Positions 1-6,428 of a stretch of DNA of 8,532 bases are shown here, piece by piece. Position numbers and translations under genes: made by a program. Under the pieces are notes generated by a model. It searched no databases, had not been told where the DNA came from, and saw only the letters and a list, made by a program, of their open reading frames with translations. This DNA comes from Bacillota bacterium (GTDB lineage: Bacteria; Bacillota; Clostridia; Lachnospirales; Lachnospiraceae): positions 1 to 8,532 of the forward strand of contig JAEWSD010000245.1 in assembly GCA_023398615.1 (NCBI GenBank). Direction: 5' to 3'. Every line of letters begins with the position of its first letter. The stretch's first letter is position 1.

Positions 1-27
1 TATATACTCGAATTATCCGGTTAAATT

Positions 28-1683
28 TTACTCTGCTACTTTAAGCCCCCAGAGCTTCATGCCGTAGTAATTTTCGTATCCCTCCACCTTATTCGATACA
101 CCGCTCAATAAGTCGTAGGTGCCTAAGTGGAGTATGAATACCTGCTCCGCACAATATGGCATGATCGTTTCGTTCCAGAATTTGATTGCCTCTTCTTTGG
201 TCGGGCATGCCTGAAACTGGCCGACATAGGAGGTTAACGTAGGGTCGTTTGTGAATCCGGATGCGGTCGTCTTCATAATGTAGTTTACGGATACCGGATT
301 AGAGGATGCCGGGTAGTTCATCGGATACAGGTCAAAAGCCGTCGTATCGGAGATTTTAGTCAGCATGGTACCCCAGTCGTAAACATCCAGCTGTACCTTG
401 ACACCGATTGCTTCCAGCTCCTGCTGCAGAATAAGTGTTGCGTTATAAAGCTCCGGATAAGCTTCTGTCGTCATCATCACAAGCGGCGTGCCGTCATATC
501 CGATCTCATCCAAAAGTGCCTTTGCTTTATCAATATCCTGATATTGCAGGTTGGAAACATCCGTATACCACTGGGATTCTTTCGAGAAGTAGCATGCATC
601 CGGATAGGATATGGTGTCATCCCCGGTAGTTGGGAAAGAGCCGTTAATTATGTCGTCCGCATTCATCGCATAGCTGATAATCTGTCTCCACCTCGGGTCA
701 TTCAATACGGAGTCGGAGGATTTATTCATTGTAATTGTGATACTGTTCCAGTTCTCTTTTAACATGGTAACGTCGCTCATGGCTTTTATCCTGTCTATAT
801 CGGTATATGCCAGGCTTGTTACGATATCATATTCCCCTGTTTCCAAACCGTTCAGACGAGTCGTGGTATCCACAACGAAGTAGATAAAAATGGTTGGAAT
901 CGTGGAGGTTCTGTCACCCCATGCGCCGCTGCTTTCCGTAGTATTCGGCTGATATCCGTCATACAGCTCTAATTTTACATAGTTATCAACAGACCATTCG
1001 GCGAATTTATAAGGACCGGTTCCGATAATCTGTTCCGCAGTTAAATTTTCATCACCGGCCGCCTCGATGACGGACGCGGGCATAATCGCCGAAAACTGTG
1101 CGTAATTAGCTAATACATAAGGCAGCAGTAAGCAGGGCTCATTTAGAGAAATTTTTACGGTATAGTCATCTACTTCTTCAAAATATTCGGTAGGAATCGA
1201 TTTTCTGGCTATGGAATTCTTATCCAACCATCTGTTTAGGGAAGTCACAACATCCTTGGCCTTCATTTCCTCCCCGTTTTGAAACTTTACACCTTGACGC
1301 AATTTGAAGGTCCACTCCGTATTATCCTCGTTGGCCTCATAGCTTTCGCATAACTGAGGCTGCGGATTCCCGTCCTTATCCTCTTCAAACAGGCCTTCGT
1401 ATACCATTCTGTCAACCTCTCTGGTTGCGGTTGCACCGGTAACGTGCGGGTCAAAGGTAGCGGGCTGTGCGTTGTAAGCTACATTTAAAACATCCTTGTA
1501 AGCACCGGTACTTTCCGCGGTGTCACTGCCTGCTGTGGTATCCTCGCCTGACGTGCTGTCTTTGCCTGACGTCGCATCAACACTTTCCGTACTGCTTTTT
1601 GGGGCAGCCGGAGCACATCCGACCAGCGACACAAGCAGCGACATGCTCAATAATAATGCGGCGTATTTCTTTAATCTTCTCAT
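28..1683 (-). CDS. Lipoprotein solute-binding protein of a peptide-type ABC transporter (SBP family 5)
   Basis: This 551-residue protein should be the extracellular, membrane-anchored receptor of an oligopeptide/dipeptide (DppA/OppA-like) ABC importer. The N-terminus has basic residues, a hydrophobic stretch (residues 8-22) and a lipobox LVGC with the lipidated Cys at residue 23. A Ser/Thr/Asp-rich linker runs to about residue 60. Family 5 hallmarks follow: a DPHVTGATATREVDRMVYEGL block near 78-98, a CESYEANED..EWTFKLRQGVKF block at 112-134, GTGPYKF at 221-227, and the later DPRWRQIISYAMNADDII segment. Full length for the family. The start is set by a GGAGG at 1692-1696, 8 nt upstream. It lies 120 nt downstream of the second aminotransferase on the same strand and is probably the last gene of the cluster seen here. 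The ligand cannot be assigned: family members bind peptides, nickel, heme, opines and other solutes. Permease and ATPase genes are not in the window. Confidence 0.93.
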   Translation of the reverse strand: MRRLKKYAALLLSMSLLVSLVGCAPAAPKSSTESVDATSGKDSTSGEDTTAGSDTAESTGAYKDVLNVAYNAQPATFDPHVTGATATREVDRMVYEGLFEEDKDGNPQPQLCESYEANEDNTEWTFKLRQGVKFQNGEEMKAKDVVTSLNRWLDKNSIARKSIPTEYFEEVDDYTVKISLNEPCLLLPYVLANYAQFSAIMPASVIEAAGDENLTAEQIIGTGPYKFAEWSVDNYVKLELYDGYQPNTTESSGAWGDRTSTIPTIFIYFVVDTTTRLNGLETGEYDIVTSLAYTDIDRIKAMSDVTMLKENWNSITITMNKSSDSVLNDPRWRQIISYAMNADDIINGSFPTTGDDTISYPDACYFSKESQWYTDVSNLQYQDIDKAKALLDEIGYDGTPLVMMTTEAYPELYNATLILQQELEAIGVKVQLDVYDWGTMLTKISDTTAFDLYPMNYPASSNPVSVNYIMKTTASGFTNDPTLTSYVGQFQACPTKEEAIKFWNETIMPYCAEQVFILHLGTYDLLSGVSNKVEGYENYYGMKLWGLKVAE

Positions 1684-1736
1684 ACATTTTGCCTCCTTAT
1701 TTAGGTAAAATCCGTTACTATTCCTATATATAAAGC

Positions 1737-1772
1737 AAGGCGTTCATTTTAACCCCGTAAAATAAACGCCTT
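1737..1772 (-). terminator. Strong hairpin between aminotransferase and binding-protein genes (partial terminator or mRNA-end stem)
   Basis: Positions 1737-1751 pair with 1758-1772 around a 6-nt loop. In the minus-strand RNA all 15 pairs form, with one G-U pair at 1745/1764; in plus-strand RNA that position is an A-C mismatch, so the structure suits minus-strand transcripts. The minus-strand tail is GCUUUAUAUAUAGG, a poor U-tract. It may therefore be a leaky terminator or a 3'-stabilising stem that sets a different mRNA level for the downstream binding-protein gene. Terminator function is inferred. Confidence 0.55.
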
Positions 1773-1803
1773 TGCCCGTATATTGATTTTATTGGTTTGT
1801 ATC

Positions 1804-3126
1804 CTATCGCTGTTCATCCGCAAAAATAAGTGCTTTATCAAGCTCTTCAAACATTGCTTCCAGTTCTTCCTCAGTGATAATAAGCGGCGGTGCTACCATG
1901 ATTGTTGCACCATGTCCAAAAGTCGCGAATCCATATTGGTACAGATTCTGTACCAGCTGCGGCAGGAAAGCCATTCCGCCTTTTGTCTTTAACATCGGCG
2001 TATGTGCCTCCGCGTCCGTGACAAATTCAATTGCTCCGAATAATCCGATGCACCTGACATCTCCGACTGCCGGATGACTTTCTTTTAGCTTTTCCATACC
2101 GGCTTTGAACTTTGGTGCCAGGGTTCGAACCCTGTCTTTGATATCAAGTCTCTGGTATTCCCTGATGCAGGCAATCGCCGCGGCAATACCGAGCGAATGG
2201 GAATTATAGGTCAGGCCGCTCGGAAGGGAATGGGTATCAAAGAAATCGGATATTTCTTTGCTTACCATAACACCGCCAAGCGGTGCGTAACCGCTGGTAA
2301 CACCCTTTGCAAAGGTAATAATATCCGGCTCGATGCCTTCCGCCTGGCACGCGAACCATTCGCCGCATCTTAAGAAGCCCGCCATGACTTCATCACAAAC
2401 CATCAGGATTCCGTATTTGGTGCAAAGCTCTCTTACTCCTTTCAGGTATCCCTTCGGATAGAGATAGGCTCCGTTGCTTCCGGTTACGGATTCAATAAAG
2501 AGTGCCGCAATGCTGTCCGCACCTTCCATCCTGATCTGGTATTCCAGCCTGTTTAAAAAGTGTTCTGCCGCCTCTTCTTCGGTGTCAAACCTGATGTCAT
2601 ACGTATATAAATGGGGAGCGGCAAATTTAATAAATCCCGGAATCGTCGGGAAGGGCGACGATCTTTCCGCCTCACCGGTCAGGTTCGCGGCACCGTAGGT
2701 CGAACCATGATAGGATTCGTATTTGGAAAAGATTTTATCCTTTCCGGTAAACGCTTTTGCCAGGCGGATTGCGTATTCATTGGCATCCGCACCGCCCAGG
2801 GTAAAAAGTACCTTCGACATATTCTTCGGAGCCAATTCCTCGATAAGGATTTTCCCCAGCTCCGCTCTTTTGTCATAGGTATGCTTCGGTGCAATATAAG
2901 GTATGGCTGCCGCCTGTTCCTGAATTGCGGCGATAATATTCCTGTTATTAAAGCCTATGTTGACATTTACAAGCTGTGAGCAAAGATCCAGATATCTTTT
3001 CCCGTCATAGTCCCACATATATATGCCGTCAACCTTTTCGATGACGAGCGGTTTAAAGTTTTCCTGGGCAACCCATGTGAATATGGTATATTTTTTAGAA
3101 GCTTCATAAATTTCTTCCCTTGTCAT
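1804..3126 (-). CDS. Class III (PLP-dependent) aminotransferase, amine/taurine:pyruvate-like
   Basis: This 440-residue fold-type I PLP enzyme would transfer an amino group from an omega-amino compound to a 2-oxo acid in the cytoplasm. Visible features are the cofactor-phosphate segment GGADANEYAIRLAK (111-124), YHGST (139-143), SVTGSNGAYLYP (213-224), the pyridine-nitrogen Asp in CDEVMAGF (Asp245), and the Schiff-base lysine in TFAKGVTSGY (Lys274). The carboxylate-binding Arg of GABA aminotransferases (HGRT) is Ser142 here, and their QGEGG loop is replaced by TGSNG. The enzyme is thus unlikely to be a second GabT; the YHGST form is usual in amine:pyruvate and taurine:pyruvate transaminases. 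The start has GGAGGG at 3132-3137, 5 nt upstream. A 99-nt AT-rich gap separates it from the gabT-like gene upstream; I see no terminator there and no convincing promoter. Substrate unknown. Confidence 0.93.
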   Translation of the reverse strand: MTREEIYEASKKYTIFTWVAQENFKPLVIEKVDGIYMWDYDGKRYLDLCSQLVNVNIGFNNRNIIAAIQEQAAAIPYIAPKHTYDKRAELGKILIEELAPKNMSKVLFTLGGADANEYAIRLAKAFTGKDKIFSKYESYHGSTYGAANLTGEAERSSPFPTIPGFIKFAAPHLYTYDIRFDTEEEAAEHFLNRLEYQIRMEGADSIAALFIESVTGSNGAYLYPKGYLKGVRELCTKYGILMVCDEVMAGFLRCGEWFACQAEGIEPDIITFAKGVTSGYAPLGGVMVSKEISDFFDTHSLPSGLTYNSHSLGIAAAIACIREYQRLDIKDRVRTLAPKFKAGMEKLKESHPAVGDVRCIGLFGAIEFVTDAEAHTPMLKTKGGMAFLPQLVQNLYQYGFATFGHGATIMVAPPLIITEEELEAMFEELDKALIFADEQR

Positions 3127-3225
3127 ATACGCCCTCCTTAATAATTTTGTTTCCTTAATTGTTTTCCTGATTAATTGTACCTATCTTATCATCTATTATC
3201 ATTTAATTATTGTAAAAAATGGCGT

Positions 3226-4503
3226 TCAGGCAAATTGTTCTGCCAAAATGGCATCCACGATATTCACGGCTGTGTCGATCTCCTTATCTGTAACGATTAA
3301 CGGCGCAATGAAACGGATCACATTTTTATAGCATCCGCAGGTTAAAATCAAAAGCTTCTGCTCTAAGGCTTCTTTCTGTATCGTTTTCGTCAGCTCTGTC
3401 GCCGGAGAGCCGTCCGCATTCAATAATTCCATGCCGATCATCAGCCCCAGGCCCCTGACCTCCGCGATGCAGGGATATTTCTTCTGAAGCTCTTTCAACC
3501 TGCCCATAAAATATTCGCCCCGTTTGGCCCCGTTTTCAATCGCACCGCCCTCCAAAATCTTTATCGTCGCATTTGCAGAAGCGCAGGCAACCGGATTTCC
3601 TCCGAAGGTTCCGCCATGCGCGCCTGCCGGCCACTGATCCATAATCTCTTTTCTGGCAACGATGGCGCTAAGCGGAATACCGTTTGCGATACCTTTGGCC
3701 AGGGTCATAATGTCCGGCCTGACACCGAAATGCTCATGGGCAAACATTTTACCGGTTCGCCCAAAGCCGCTCTGTACCTCGTCATACATAAGTAAAATGC
3801 CATATTTATCACAAAGCTCTCTGACATATTTCATCCAGTCCGCCGGCGGGACGATATATCCTCCTTCCCCCTGCACCGGCTCCATTATAATGGCTGCTAC
3901 CTGCTCCGGCGCCACAAGCTTACAGAATAAGTCGTCAAACTGCGTGAAGTACTGCTCCGGCGTATGTTTCCCGTCATATGCATACGGCGTATGCAGCAGA
4001 TACGGGTATTCCAGATGATATACATTGCTCATAAGCCCGGTCTCAATATTCTTCCGGTATGCGGAATTGGATGCCGTGAGGGTAACCGCACCAAAGGTAC
4101 GTCCGTGAAAAGCCCCCTTAAAGGCGATGACCGCCGGCCTCTTGGTTACATATTTTGCAAGCTTTACCGCTCCGTCATTTGCTTCCGCCCCCGAGTTGGA
4201 GAAATACACCTTGGTATCTCCTCCGGTCAGCTCTACCAGCTTCTCCGCCAATTCCACATAAGGCTCATAGTACAGCACATTATGGCAGCCGTGAACCAGC
4301 TTTTTCATCTGTTCAATCGCCGCATTCACAACCTCCGGATGACTGTGTCCCAGGTTGCATACCGCAATGCCGCTTGCGAAATCTAAAAGCTTACTGCCAT
4401 CCTCCGTATACAGATAGCAGCCCTCTCCTCTTATTACTCCTACTTCCGTTACCCGGTCCGCCATCGGCGGCATTACTTTTTTACACCTTTCCGCTAATTT
4501 CAT
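3226..4503 (-). CDS. gabT: 4-aminobutyrate aminotransferase-like class III transaminase
   Basis: This 425-residue class III aminotransferase has the GABA-aminotransferase active-site set. The motifs are GHSHP (52-56), SNSGAEANDGAVKLAK (102-117), HGRT (133-136) with Arg135, EPVQGEGGYIVPP (208-220) with Glu213, DEVQSGFGRTG (241-251) with Asp241, LAKG with Schiff-base Lys270, GGTFGGNP (297-304) and VIRF with Arg397. From known E. coli GabT biochemistry these match Arg141, Glu211, Asp239, Lys268 and Arg398. The expected reaction is GABA (or 5-aminovalerate/beta-alanine) plus 2-oxoglutarate to the semialdehyde plus glutamate. The ATG at 4503 has only a weak purine-rich site (GUGAGAC), unlike its neighbours. 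It sits 66 nt after the M20 gene, so co-transcription is likely. Ornithine or acetylornithine aminotransferase are alternatives, but the residue set favours the GABA type. No succinate-semialdehyde dehydrogenase is in the window. Confidence 0.92.
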   Translation of the reverse strand: MKLAERCKKVMPPMADRVTEVGVIRGEGCYLYTEDGSKLLDFASGIAVCNLGHSHPEVVNAAIEQMKKLVHGCHNVLYYEPYVELAEKLVELTGGDTKVYFSNSGAEANDGAVKLAKYVTKRPAVIAFKGAFHGRTFGAVTLTASNSAYRKNIETGLMSNVYHLEYPYLLHTPYAYDGKHTPEQYFTQFDDLFCKLVAPEQVAAIIMEPVQGEGGYIVPPADWMKYVRELCDKYGILLMYDEVQSGFGRTGKMFAHEHFGVRPDIMTLAKGIANGIPLSAIVARKEIMDQWPAGAHGGTFGGNPVACASANATIKILEGGAIENGAKRGEYFMGRLKELQKKYPCIAEVRGLGLMIGMELLNADGSPATELTKTIQKEALEQKLLILTCGCYKNVIRFIAPLIVTDKEIDTAVNIVDAILAEQFA

Positions 4504-4569
4504 ATTCTTGTCTCACTTTCTGTTTAATTTCTATCCTTCGTATCGATTCCTTTACAACGCCCCCGTATT

Positions 4570-6240
4570 TCACCGCATCAGGTAAGTCTCAATTGTTTTG
4601 AGTATCAGTTTCGGAAGCTTATCAAAGGAATAACTCATTTTCACGCGCTCCGTCCATTTATGGGCGTCTTTTCCAAAGGTGCCGTAGTTTAACCCCGGGA
4701 TATTCAGGCTTCGGATCCGTTCATAGGGCACCGGGTAAAGGACCTCCTGTTTTGGAAAGTTATCACGCAGCGCCTGAATGCTCTGAGCGTCGTCGTCTAT
4801 TTTCAGGTAACTGCTGTCGGTAAGGCTGGGGAAGAAGTGCATGATTTTAAAGCTTTCCCCATGCTCTTTTCCAAAGCCGTCAAGAATTTCCTGAAGCTTC
4901 CCGATCAGCACGTTCTCTTCCGGCACTTCCGATTTCAGTGTGTTGTGCGGGCAATGCGGTGCCGCAAAGAACACCACAACGGTCGGAAGCTTGATATTGG
5001 CAATGTCGCTTAATGCCTCAACAATTTTTAGGGCGGTATTCCTCTTATCCTCGCCCGCTTTGACGGAAGCTTCCGTCAGTTTGTCGATATAGGCATCAAG
5101 ATCTTCATGAAATAAGGCTTTTGCTTTCTCATAAACCTCCCTGTATTCCAAGACCTGTGTCTTGTGTACGACAGGATGATGCGTGATCCCGGTAATCCTG
5201 CAATAATCCAGATACCGGTCATTGATTCCTTTGGAAACTGCGGCAAGTGCACCTGCGGCTACCTGTTTCATTTCTGAAAGAACCTCATTTACATTTTTGT
5301 TATGCACCATATAGTTAAAGTACACAAAGCTTGAAAACGGCGTCTGTACACTGTAATAAGGCTTCAAGTCCTGCATTCGCAAGACGCTCGGAGGCGCCGG
5401 ATACTCTCCCATATAACCGTCGCAATAGCTGCAATTCAGATTCACGGCTTTTACAATCTCCGCGGCGACCATGCAGGCATCAAAGCCTTCAAAGGCCTGT
5501 CCGACATGTGTCTCGCGGCCTCTGACGTAGTAGCACGGCAATAACTTCCCCACGCTTCCGGTGTAGACGTATCTCGTCTCATCACCCGGATACATGCCGC
5601 AGATAAAGTCGTTATTAATGCCGAACAGGTAGTTTAGGCCATATTTATCACGCAGCAGCCGAATCGTATCAAGTCCTTCGATGATGCCGGTATGGAGGCT
5701 TTCTTCCACCGGATTTAAGGAGAGCTGTATATTTCCGCTTAACCTTTCCGGATACTTTGAAAGCTCCTCAAGCACAACCATATGAACGGCATCACCGCCC
5801 TTCATATCGGACGTGCCGCGTCCGAACAGGTAGTCTCCGGAATTTAAATCTTCCCTCACCTCTTCCGGGAGCGTATCCTGTATCTTTTTCAGCTCTTCCA
5901 TTAACCGGTCACAGTCAAACGCATATCCGGAAAGGCTTCCGAAATCTTCGACTCCGACGGTATCGGTATGCCCGTGCAGCATGATCGTATCCTTGCTATC
6001 GTCTTTTTCTCCGAGCAGCAATGCAAACACATTCCTTCTGCCCAGCGGGTCATTGGCAAGCTCCACTGCCATGACCTGATCCGGATGCTTTATAAAATAT
6101 GGAATATGGCACAGATAGTCATACAGAAAGTCTCCGATTTTCCGTTCTCCTTCCGATGCATTCACCGAGGAGATACCAACCATTTTTTTCGTCAGCTCCG
6201 TGATTTTATCAAACATGTTATCATATTGTATTTCATCCAT
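4570..6240 (-). CDS. M20-family metallohydrolase, RocB-like
   Basis: This 556-residue cytoplasmic zinc hydrolase of the M20 peptidase/deacylase family most resembles RocB, a protein of unproven reaction in Bacillus arginine/ornithine catabolic operons. Numbering from the ATG at 6240, metal and catalytic motifs are present: HGHTD (His91, Asp93), GTSDMKGG (Asp145), NPVEES (Glu179/Glu180), the lid-domain His in RETHVGQ (His245) and the C-terminal His in GKDAHKW (His527). It is longer than typical M20 enzymes (about 400-450), as RocB-type proteins are, with the extra segment FFPSLTDSSYL near 469-479. An in-frame ATG at 6252 would add four residues but has no ribosome site. The 6240 ATG follows GGUG and lies 2 nt after the stop of a short upstream ORF, so translation coupling is plausible. 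It heads the gabT-like, second transaminase and binding-protein genes. It could act as a peptidase, N-acyl hydrolase or amidohydrolase; the substrate cannot be stated. Confidence 0.9.
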   Translation of the reverse strand: MDEIQYDNMFDKITELTKKMVGISSVNASEGERKIGDFLYDYLCHIPYFIKHPDQVMAVELANDPLGRRNVFALLLGEKDDSKDTIMLHGHTDTVGVEDFGSLSGYAFDCDRLMEELKKIQDTLPEEVREDLNSGDYLFGRGTSDMKGGDAVHMVVLEELSKYPERLSGNIQLSLNPVEESLHTGIIEGLDTIRLLRDKYGLNYLFGINNDFICGMYPGDETRYVYTGSVGKLLPCYYVRGRETHVGQAFEGFDACMVAAEIVKAVNLNCSYCDGYMGEYPAPPSVLRMQDLKPYYSVQTPFSSFVYFNYMVHNKNVNEVLSEMKQVAAGALAAVSKGINDRYLDYCRITGITHHPVVHKTQVLEYREVYEKAKALFHEDLDAYIDKLTEASVKAGEDKRNTALKIVEALSDIANIKLPTVVVFFAAPHCPHNTLKSEVPEENVLIGKLQEILDGFGKEHGESFKIMHFFPSLTDSSYLKIDDDAQSIQALRDNFPKQEVLYPVPYERIRSLNIPGLNYGTFGKDAHKWTERVKMSYSFDKLPKLILKTIETYLMR

Positions 6241-6242
6241 GT

Positions 6243-6323
6243 TTACACCCATTGCATAACATATCTGCGTGCAGATATGTTATTGCCACAAATAAAGAGG
6301 TTGAAAGAATCCATATGTGGCAT
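6243..6323 (-). CDS. Possible 26-residue leader peptide upstream of the M20 gene
   Basis: A short ORF starts at ATG 6323 and ends with TAA at 6245-6243, 2 nt before the M20 ATG. It has the best ribosome binding site in the region, AGGAG at 6330-6334 with 6-nt spacing, better than that of the M20 gene. The peptide begins MPHMDSFNLF and ends SARRYVMQWV; it has no recognisable domain, signal or membrane segment. Tandem Arg codons (CGC AGA) fall at the tip of the palindrome 6256-6283. Its position fits a regulatory leader peptide or a translational coupler. Alternatively it is a chance ORF in a structured leader; 26 codons alone prove nothing. Confidence 0.4.
   Translation of the reverse strand: MPHMDSFNLFICGNNISARRYVMQWV
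6256..6283. promoter_or_regulatory. Perfect 13-2-13 palindrome just upstream of the M20 start
   Basis: ATAACATATCTGC (6256-6268), GT, then GCAGATATGTTAT (6271-6283) form an exact inverted repeat. It lies 16 nt upstream of the 6240 ATG. As DNA it could bind a dimeric regulator; as RNA it could fold into a 12-13-bp AU-rich hairpin near the translation start. No U-tract follows on either strand, so it is not an intrinsic terminator. Confidence 0.6.
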
Positions 6324-6354
6324 TCCTTTCTCCTGTTATATTTTCTTTCAACCT
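6298..6354 (-). promoter_or_regulatory. Long-loop inverted repeat enclosing the leader-ORF ribosome binding site
   Basis: AGGTTGAAAGAA (6298-6309) is exactly complementary to TTCTTTCAACCT (6343-6354), with 33 nt between the arms. In the minus-strand RNA the loop carries the AGGAG site and the ATG of the short leader ORF, and the 3' arm lies in the first codons of that ORF. With the adjacent palindrome this suggests a folded, translation-responsive leader. The pairing is seen; the function is inferred. Confidence 0.45.
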
Positions 6355-6378
6355 TCATTCTCCTGCTTTTTATTCTTA

Positions 6379-6400
6379 TGCGAAGCTGTGCGGCTTCGCA
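6379..6400. other. GC-rich hairpin downstream of the activase gene
   Basis: TGCGAAGC (6379-6386) and GCTTCGCA (6393-6400) form an 8-bp stem with a 6-nt loop, 28 nt past the stop codon of the radical-SAM gene. In the minus-strand direction the sequence after the stem is A-rich (AUAAGAAUAAAAAGC), not U-rich, so a standard intrinsic terminator is not supported. It could be the 3' stem of the activase mRNA, or, if the TATAAT at 6406-6411 is used, a stem at the very 5' end of the M20 transcript. Confidence 0.4.
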
Positions 6401-6405
6401 CCTGC

Positions 6406-6411
6406 ATTATA
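6406..6411 (-). promoter_or_regulatory. Consensus -10 box, candidate promoter for the M20/aminotransferase cluster
   Basis: The minus strand reads TATAAT here, in the 188-nt gap between the activase stop and the M20 start. At 16-18 nt spacing I find no good -35 hexamer, because that region overlaps the activase stop codon. The box also forms a near-palindrome ATTATAAT, so it reads on both strands. It is placed sensibly for a leader of about 160 nt that contains the hairpins and short ORF, but could be chance AT-richness. Confidence 0.3.
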
Positions 6412-6428
6412 ATACATTAAGTCGTATA

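Noticed and set aside
1713..1723. 11-mer GAATAGTAACG on the minus strand, shared with plus-strand 7407-7417 at the edge of the repeat element
   Set aside because: Across a window of this size, several 11-base matches are expected by chance when both strands are compared (roughly 7e7 position pairs against 4.2e6 possible 11-mers).
3155..3178. Direct repeat TTAATTGT (3155-3162 and 3171-3178) upstream of the second aminotransferase as an operator
   Set aside because: It is a short, AT-rich repeat in an AT-rich leader and there is no supporting promoter; chance is a sufficient explanation.
3964..4601. Two long plus-strand open frames opposite the gabT-like gene
   Set aside because: They are antisense to a fully conserved enzyme, have no ribosome binding sites, and their residues are not protein-like.
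6379..6400. Intrinsic terminator of the activase gene
   Set aside because: The stem is good, but no U-tract follows in either direction; kept only as an unexplained hairpin.
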